49,900 nt of DNA. Source: Alphaproteobacteria bacterium. Lineage in GTDB: Bacteria; Pseudomonadota; Alphaproteobacteria; Caulobacterales; Hyphomonadaceae. The position numbers and the translations under genes are program-made. The notes beneath the pieces were generated by a model. That model was not told the origin of the DNA. It saw only the letters and a list, made by a program, of their open reading frames with translations, and did no database searches. Location of the stretch: the NCBI GenBank assembly GCA_018827375.1, contig JAHJYW010000001.1:1-49900 (forward strand), written 5' to 3'. Positions 45,813 through 49,900 of this stretch are shown one piece after another (the first letter of the stretch is position 1; each line of letters opens with the position of its first letter).

Positions 45813-46132
45813 TAGCGAGCTCCCTCAAGCTTGATTTCAATACCAACGCCGGAAGACAGGTCGAGCTTCATCAGCGCGTCAACGGTCTGCGGGGTTGGGT
45901 CAACGATGTCGAGGATACGCTTGTGCGTACGAATCTCGAACTGCTCGCGTGATTTCTTGTCGACGTGCGGCGAACGGTTCACGGTGAACCGCTCGATACG
46001 GGTTGGAAGCGGGATAGGACCCTTCACTTCTGCACCGGTACGCTTGGCAGTATTCACGATCTCTTTCGCCGACATGTCGAGCGCACGGTGATCGAAGGCT
46101 TTGAGCCTGATCCGGATATTTTGTCGTTCCAT
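45812..46132 (-). CDS. rpsJ: Ribosomal protein S10 (first gene of the operon)
   Basis: Head protein and, with NusB, a transcription antitermination factor. The 106-residue product has [39 protein letters not shown] and [22 protein letters not shown] at 46132 matches the family start. A candidate promoter lies about 140 nt upstream; tuf does not precede it directly. Confidence 0.98.
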   Translation of the reverse strand: MERQNIRIRLKAFDHRALDMSAKEIVNTAKRTGAEVKGPIPLPTRIERFTVNRSPHVDKKSREQFEIRTHKRILDIVDPTPQTVDALMKLDLSSGVGIEIKLEGAR

Positions 46133-46269
46133 CGTTCGTCCGTCCACACAAAACACTTAAGCCCAGGGCGATGGCTCGTCAGCATCGAGCGCCCGGGTTG
46201 GGTAGGGTTAAATTGTCAGTTTCGAGGGAGCGTTCGCTAATTAAGCGCGGCCTTCCCGGCGAATTGGTG

Positions 46270-46298
46270 CTTCTATGGGAAGGAATCGCACAGGTCAA
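46270..46298 (-). promoter_or_regulatory. rpsJ: Candidate sigma-70 promoter of the S10 operon
   Basis: On the minus strand TTGACC (46298-46293) and TAGAAG (46275-46270) are separated by exactly 17 nt, fitting a housekeeping promoter. It would give a leader of about 130 nt before rpsJ. Confidence 0.5.
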
Positions 46299-46353
46299 CA
46301 GCCGAAACAGGGAATCTGCAGACCAAATCCGCGCAGGGGCGCTCACGGTGAAA

Positions 46354-46367
46354 CATAGTAGACTATG
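46354..46367. promoter_or_regulatory. Palindrome upstream of the S10 promoter
   Basis: CATAGT and ACTATG form a perfect 6-bp inverted repeat around AG; a further CTATG follows directly. It lies about 55 nt upstream of the -35 box and could be an activator site, but may be chance. Confidence 0.35.
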
Positions 46368-46483
46368 CTATGCCAATATGCGCGGCCTTCCTCTAACTAA
46401 CCTCACTCTCACGCGCGAGCAAACCTCGTCACGACCTCTAGAGCAGTGAAGTGATCGCACCTTGTGCTCCCTCTAGCGGAGAA

Positions 46484-48169
46484 TCAGGCGAGCCGCTGGA
46501 GATGCGCTGAGATCGTGTCGGTCGCCGTGTGCAATATATTGGAGCCATGGCCCGGCAAGACATGGAAATCCACGTTCGCGCGGGGCACCATATGCTCGGC
46601 CACATCCGCGGCTGAAATGATCGTGCAGTCTTCCGCCTGAAGCCAGGTCTGCCTTGCGCTCACGGCCGCCAGATCAGCTGACCAGTCGGCCATCGCCGCC
46701 GCGCCATCGCGCACCCAGGCTTCGGCCCCCTGTTCTACCGCATGATAGAGGCCCTCGGCTTGAACCTTCATCAGCGCCGGTTCATCCAGCGTGGCCATAT
46801 CCCCCGGCGAGCGCACATATTGCGCCTTCAGGAAAGCCTTCGTCCCCCGCCGCCGATAGACCGGCAGGCCCACCGACATCACCATCTTCATCACCGACGG
46901 CGCATGCCGCGTGGCCATCGCCGCAAACCGCGTCTGCCGGTCCATATGGGCCAGGTGCCTGTCCTCATCAATCGGGATGCCCCCGCCCAGCACCAGCATA
47001 TCCCCAAGCCGGTCGCCGAGCGCCTTCGCGATCCGGAAGCCATGCGACGAGCCGCCCTGATGAATGCAAAGGCTGATCCGCGACAACCCCAGATGCTCGA
47101 CCAGCGCGACCGCATCTTCCACGACCATCTGGTCAAAATCCGCCCGCGAACGGCTCGGGCTCGTATAGCCAAAGCCCGGCCGCGACGGCGCGATGAAATG
47201 GACATTCGCCCCGGCCAGTCCCGCCAGCATCTCCGCCGTAAAGAACGGTCCCTGCAGGTAGCCATGAATGAACAGGACCGGCTTTTCCCCCGCCCCCGCC
47301 CTATACCAGGCAAGCTCCCGCCCGCCCGGCCGCGCCAGCATGGAAAGCCCGCCTTTCGGCGTCACCCAGGTCTCGGCGCTCGGCGGATTGGCCTGCTCCG
47401 GCAATTGCCGCATCAGATAGGCGATGCTGGCGGAAAGCTGCACGACATCGGACATCCGCGCGCAGCCTGTTTTCCGCAGGATGCTCTTCGACTGGCCCTT
47501 GATCGTATCGAGCGCCCGGTCCCGCTCGCGGGCAATCTCCTTCTGGCTGAGATTGCCGAGATAGCCCTCCAGAATTTCCGTCTCGCTGGACGTCAGACCA
47601 AACGCCTCGCCGAGCCGCGTCATCAGGGCCGGCGACCAGTCAATATAGGAGAGCGAAACATGCAGAAGGTCGCCGCTATCCTTGGGTCGCTGGATCAGCG
47701 CCAGGCAGGCCCGCGAGAGGCCGGTCTCGATATTGGCCAGGATAATCCGGTCCTGCGCCTGGGCCGTGGTGGCCCTGAGAGCCCGCCGAATCTCCGCCAG
47801 CGCGCCCGGATCCAAAGGCAGCTCGTCGAGCGGACACGGAAAGGTCCGCCCGGTCAGCTGCGCAGCAGCTGCATTGCCCGTAACCTGGCCATTGCGCGCA
47901 GATATGTTCAGGATCGCGTGAAAGCGATCCGCTTGTGAGGACTCCCGGCGCGAAGCCGCATCCACCAGCGCGCCAATCCGCTGGCCATGCGTATCCAGCG
48001 TCTCGTCATCGCCTTCATGGCGCGGCACATCGGCCGCCAGTAGGCCATCATCCTCACCATCGAAGAAATAGTCCATTGCGGCATCGAGAAAGCCCTCGAA
48101 CCGCGCCGTCTCGTTCGGCACGTCATAGGCTGCACCGAGCATGTCGAAGTAGCGTTTGTTCAGGGACAT
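46484..48169 (-). CDS. LuxR-type regulator fused to an alpha/beta-hydrolase domain with altered nucleophile
   Basis: The 561-residue protein has three parts. Residues about 80-180 look like a PAS-type domain (HAILNISARNGQVTGNAAAA). About 186-250 form a LuxR-type DNA-binding helix-turn-helix: FGLTSSETEILEGYLGNLSQ, then KEIARERDRALDTIKGQSKS. About 270-560 form an alpha/beta-hydrolase domain with FIHGYLQGPFF (oxyanion) and APSRPGFGYTSPS. At the nucleophile elbow, where enzymes have GHSxGG, it reads IHQGGSSHG, with Gln371 at the Ser position; the usual His position in PGxGH reads PGHGS. It may bind a ligand rather than cleave it. An alternative GxSxG (Gly373-Ser375-Gly377) cannot be excluded. ATG at 48169. 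Confidence 0.85.
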   Translation of the reverse strand: MSLNKRYFDMLGAAYDVPNETARFEGFLDAAMDYFFDGEDDGLLAADVPRHEGDDETLDTHGQRIGALVDAASRRESSQADRFHAILNISARNGQVTGNAAAAQLTGRTFPCPLDELPLDPGALAEIRRALRATTAQAQDRIILANIETGLSRACLALIQRPKDSGDLLHVSLSYIDWSPALMTRLGEAFGLTSSETEILEGYLGNLSQKEIARERDRALDTIKGQSKSILRKTGCARMSDVVQLSASIAYLMRQLPEQANPPSAETWVTPKGGLSMLARPGGRELAWYRAGAGEKPVLFIHGYLQGPFFTAEMLAGLAGANVHFIAPSRPGFGYTSPSRSRADFDQMVVEDAVALVEHLGLSRISLCIHQGGSSHGFRIAKALGDRLGDMLVLGGGIPIDEDRHLAHMDRQTRFAAMATRHAPSVMKMVMSVGLPVYRRRGTKAFLKAQYVRSPGDMATLDEPALMKVQAEGLYHAVEQGAEAWVRDGAAAMADWSADLAAVSARQTWLQAEDCTIISAADVAEHMVPRANVDFHVLPGHGSNILHTATDTISAHLQRLA

Positions 48170-48204
48170 GGGTTCTCTGGTATGCGAAACGTCCGGGACG
48201 AACC

Positions 48205-48215
48205 TCTAGTCTAGA
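48205..48215. promoter_or_regulatory. Perfect palindrome over the regulator's promoter region
   Basis: TCTAGTCTAGA (5-bp arms around one base) lies 36-46 nt before the regulator's ATG. On the minus strand it covers a weak -10-like TAGACT (48213-48208), 16 nt from a -35-like TTGTGG (48235-48230). It could be an autoregulatory operator, unproven. Confidence 0.35.
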
Positions 48216-48374
48216 TTGTGTCGGCCACTCCACAAGCGCCTGTTTCAGTCTCTGGCAGAAAAGTCGCCCTCATCCCCCCTGCGGGGCATGAGCGAGCCGA
48301 CGCGACGTATTACCAATTGAACGCAGATCTGCGGGCTGGGTGGGGATCCGGCCAATTACCAAAGGACATCATCC

Positions 48375-49685
48375 ATGAAGACCACAACGCTGACATCAAT
48401 CGGGCTGGCGTTTTTCACACTTTTCGCAGCGCCCGCAGCCGGCGCAGACCCTGTCTCGACCAATGAAATCGCCTGCACGAAGGGTGGCGCCGAGGCCTGT
48501 TTCTATGCGGCGGCCGATTATGCGAATGGCGAAAACGGCATGCCGCTCAGCAAGCCCAAAGCCGCCGACCTCTTCATCAAGGCCTGCGACCTCGGCATTC
48601 CGGATGGCTGCTTCTATACCGGTACCATGTATCGCCATGGCGTCGAGGGAATCTCCGCCGATCCTGCCCGTGGCATCGCCCTCCACGAAAAGGCCTGCAC
48701 GATGGGGCATGAAGACGCTTGCAACGCGACCTATGCCATCCTCGGTTCGGATGAGAAGGGCGAAAAGGATATTCCCCGCCTGCTCACGGCTTTTGAAAAA
48801 GGCTGTACCAATGAATCTCTGAAAGCGTGCAGCTGGGGCGCGTCCTTCTTCTATGATGGCCTCGACGGAAAATACCCGAACGTCATCGATTTCGTTCGCG
48901 GCGCGCCACTCGCGGCAAAGGCCTGCGAAGAGGTCGATCCCTATTATTGTTATTCGGCAGAGCACATGTATGCCGATCCATCCTCCCCGGCTTTCGATGC
49001 GACCCAGGCGCTGAAGCTCACGCAGATAAATTGCGACGCGAACATCAAGGAATCCTGCGCAAACCTTGGCCGCATCTACGCGATTGTCGAAGACTTTGAT
49101 TTCGCGGTCGGGCCGTATGAAAAGTCCTGCCAGCTCGGCAATGAAAAGATCTGCGACTATGCCAAGGACGTGCGGCGCTACGTCGATGAACTCGCCGCGT
49201 GGAATGCCAAGCAGGAAGCCCGCCGCGCCGAAATGGCCGCCATGCTGAATTCCGGTGACTACAACGGCGCTGTCGGAACAGCCGTGTCGGTCTACAGCTC
49301 TACGGTCTATGCCGAACAGGCTGTTCGCGCGGCTTCCGCCGCTGGTCGCATGTCAGCTGTGGATGATTATGACCTGAAAGTCCTGGAGCACTGGTTCCAG
49401 TCAGGCCAGATCGCCTCCATCGTGCGCTCGGAAATGCGGGGCCGTGGCATGGCCATATCCGGCGAGGACAATTCCTGGGCCAATGACATGAAGATGATCA
49501 AGTCCGCGAATCACCGTTTCAACGCGGCGCGGACATCGTCCACCTATCGCCCGGTCGAGCAGGGCCCGGCACCGCAAGCCACCGGCGGCATGAGCTCGGC
49601 CGAAGCACGGGCGCAAACACGTGAGAAATACCGCTACGCGCACTGCACGATGAACGGTAACGCCAATAGTTACTTGTGCGATTAG
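48375..49685 (+). CDS. Secreted Sel1-repeat, cysteine-rich (Hcp-like) protein
   Basis: The 436-residue product has a signal peptide (cleavage near PAAGA) and so reaches the periplasm or beyond. Residues 34-260 hold seven CX7C pairs (Cys34/42, 71/79, 108/116, 144/152, 184/192, 220/228, 252/260), one per Sel1-like helical repeat of 32-40 residues, as in the disulphide-linked Hcp proteins of Helicobacter. The remaining 175 residues have no recognised domain and end in a further Cys pair (Cys424, Cys435). Sel1 proteins usually scaffold or bind partners; the role here is unknown. ATG at 48375 has AAAGGA upstream. It is divergent from the LuxR-hydrolase gene. Confidence 0.88.
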   Translation: MKTTTLTSIGLAFFTLFAAPAAGADPVSTNEIACTKGGAEACFYAAADYANGENGMPLSKPKAADLFIKACDLGIPDGCFYTGTMYRHGVEGISADPARGIALHEKACTMGHEDACNATYAILGSDEKGEKDIPRLLTAFEKGCTNESLKACSWGASFFYDGLDGKYPNVIDFVRGAPLAAKACEEVDPYYCYSAEHMYADPSSPAFDATQALKLTQINCDANIKESCANLGRIYAIVEDFDFAVGPYEKSCQLGNEKICDYAKDVRRYVDELAAWNAKQEARRAEMAAMLNSGDYNGAVGTAVSVYSSTVYAEQAVRAASAAGRMSAVDDYDLKVLEHWFQSGQIASIVRSEMRGRGMAISGEDNSWANDMKMIKSANHRFNAARTSSTYRPVEQGPAPQATGGMSSAEARAQTREKYRYAHCTMNGNANSYLCD

Positions 49686-49725
49686 GCCCTCGCCACTCGC
49701 CAGCACTCACTGCCACCCAATGCAA

Positions 49726-49753
49726 AAAAGGCCGCCCATCAGGGCGGCCTTTT
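49726..49753. terminator. Bidirectional terminator between the Sel1 gene and tuf
   Basis: A perfect 12-bp stem (49726-49737 with 49742-49753) with loop ATCA has A and T runs on its two sides, serving both the plus-strand Sel1 gene and the minus-strand tuf gene. Confidence 0.9.
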
Positions 49754-49782
49754 CCTATTTCAGTCCCTGAAAGGATCAGGAC

Positions 49783-49900
49783 TTATTTCTTGATGGCGGA
49801 GACCACGCCGGCGCCGACGGTACGGCCGCCTTCGCGGATGGCGAAGCGCAGGCCCTGGTCCATGGCGATCGGCTGGATCAGCTCGACATCCATTTTGACG
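49783..49900 (-). CDS. tuf: Elongation factor Tu, 3' end only
   Basis: The minus strand encodes [20 protein letters not shown], then [18 protein letters not shown] and a stop, the invariant C-terminus of EF-Tu, which brings aminoacyl-tRNA to the ribosome. The gene continues beyond the window edge. In many bacteria it directly precedes rpsJ; here two genes separate them. Confidence 0.97.
   Translation of the reverse strand, partial: VKMDVELIQPIAMDQGLRFAIREGGRTVGAGVVSAIKK

Larger units (their letters stand above)
46133..46483. other. Intergenic region of 351 nt before the S10 operon
   Basis: It holds the candidate operon promoter (46270-46298), a long leader of about 130 nt and, upstream of the promoter, a perfect palindrome (46354-46367). 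I see no gene and no tRNA. Confidence 0.6.

Overview
The window looks like chromosomal DNA of an alphaproteobacterium. It is GC-rich, and the S10-spc-alpha ribosomal cluster runs secY-adk-rpsM-rpsK-rpoA-rplQ, as is usual in that class. The gene set (TonB receptor, many acyl-CoA and SDR enzymes, TrmFO, HWE/HisKA_2-type kinase, PaaI-like thioesterase) would fit Hyphomonadaceae or a relative, but that placement is an inference from gene content, not from a search. No CRISPR array, prophage, insertion sequence, rRNA or tRNA gene was recognised.

Layout. Positions 1-2.8 kb (minus) hold three related multi-pass membrane proteins of unknown function, the last apparently starting at an ATA codon. At 2.9-7.1 kb are trmFO, a PQQ-dependent sorbosone-dehydrogenase-like lipoprotein, a catalytically degenerate squalene/phytoene-synthase homologue (NDUFAF6-like) and an iron superoxide dismutase with a strong terminator. 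At 7.2-11.4 kb are a RhlE-like RNA helicase with a repeat-rich tail, an orphan HisKA_2 kinase and a coniferyl-aldehyde-dehydrogenase-type enzyme. At 11.6-25 kb is a metabolic region: crotonase, DUF3291 protein behind a G10 tract, histidine-phosphatase lipoprotein, an acyl-CoA dehydrogenase/serine hydrolase/DUF3253 operon, a thioesterase/SDR pair, a TonB receptor/GST pair, a CNT nucleoside transporter, a secreted S10 carboxypeptidase, a VOC protein and a second SDR. At 25-32 kb are envelope and accessory genes: Kazal-type lipoprotein, HD phosphohydrolase-like protein, two-lobed retropepsin-like protein, GFA protein, an aquaporin pseudogene, a proline-rich lipoprotein esterase, a PcfJ-like protein and a metallophosphoesterase lipoprotein.

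Positions 32.1-46.1 kb (minus) carry the ribosomal superoperon from rpsJ to rplQ, with secY, adk and rpoA inside, mostly with overlapping or nearly abutting genes. A candidate sigma-70 promoter lies at 46270-46298 and a perfect 14-bp terminator stem at 32101-32134. Between rpsJ and tuf (whose 3' end lies at the right edge) sit two unexpected genes: a LuxR-type regulator fused to an alpha/beta-hydrolase domain that seems to have lost its nucleophile, and a secreted Sel1/Hcp-like protein with seven evenly built CX7C repeats.

The observations most worth a second look are the LuxR-hydrolase fusion, the G10 tract whose length would decide which of two starts is in frame with the DUF3291 gene, the ATA start in the membrane-protein cluster, the TTG start of rpsM, the insertion in ribosomal protein L6, and the decayed aquaporin gene.
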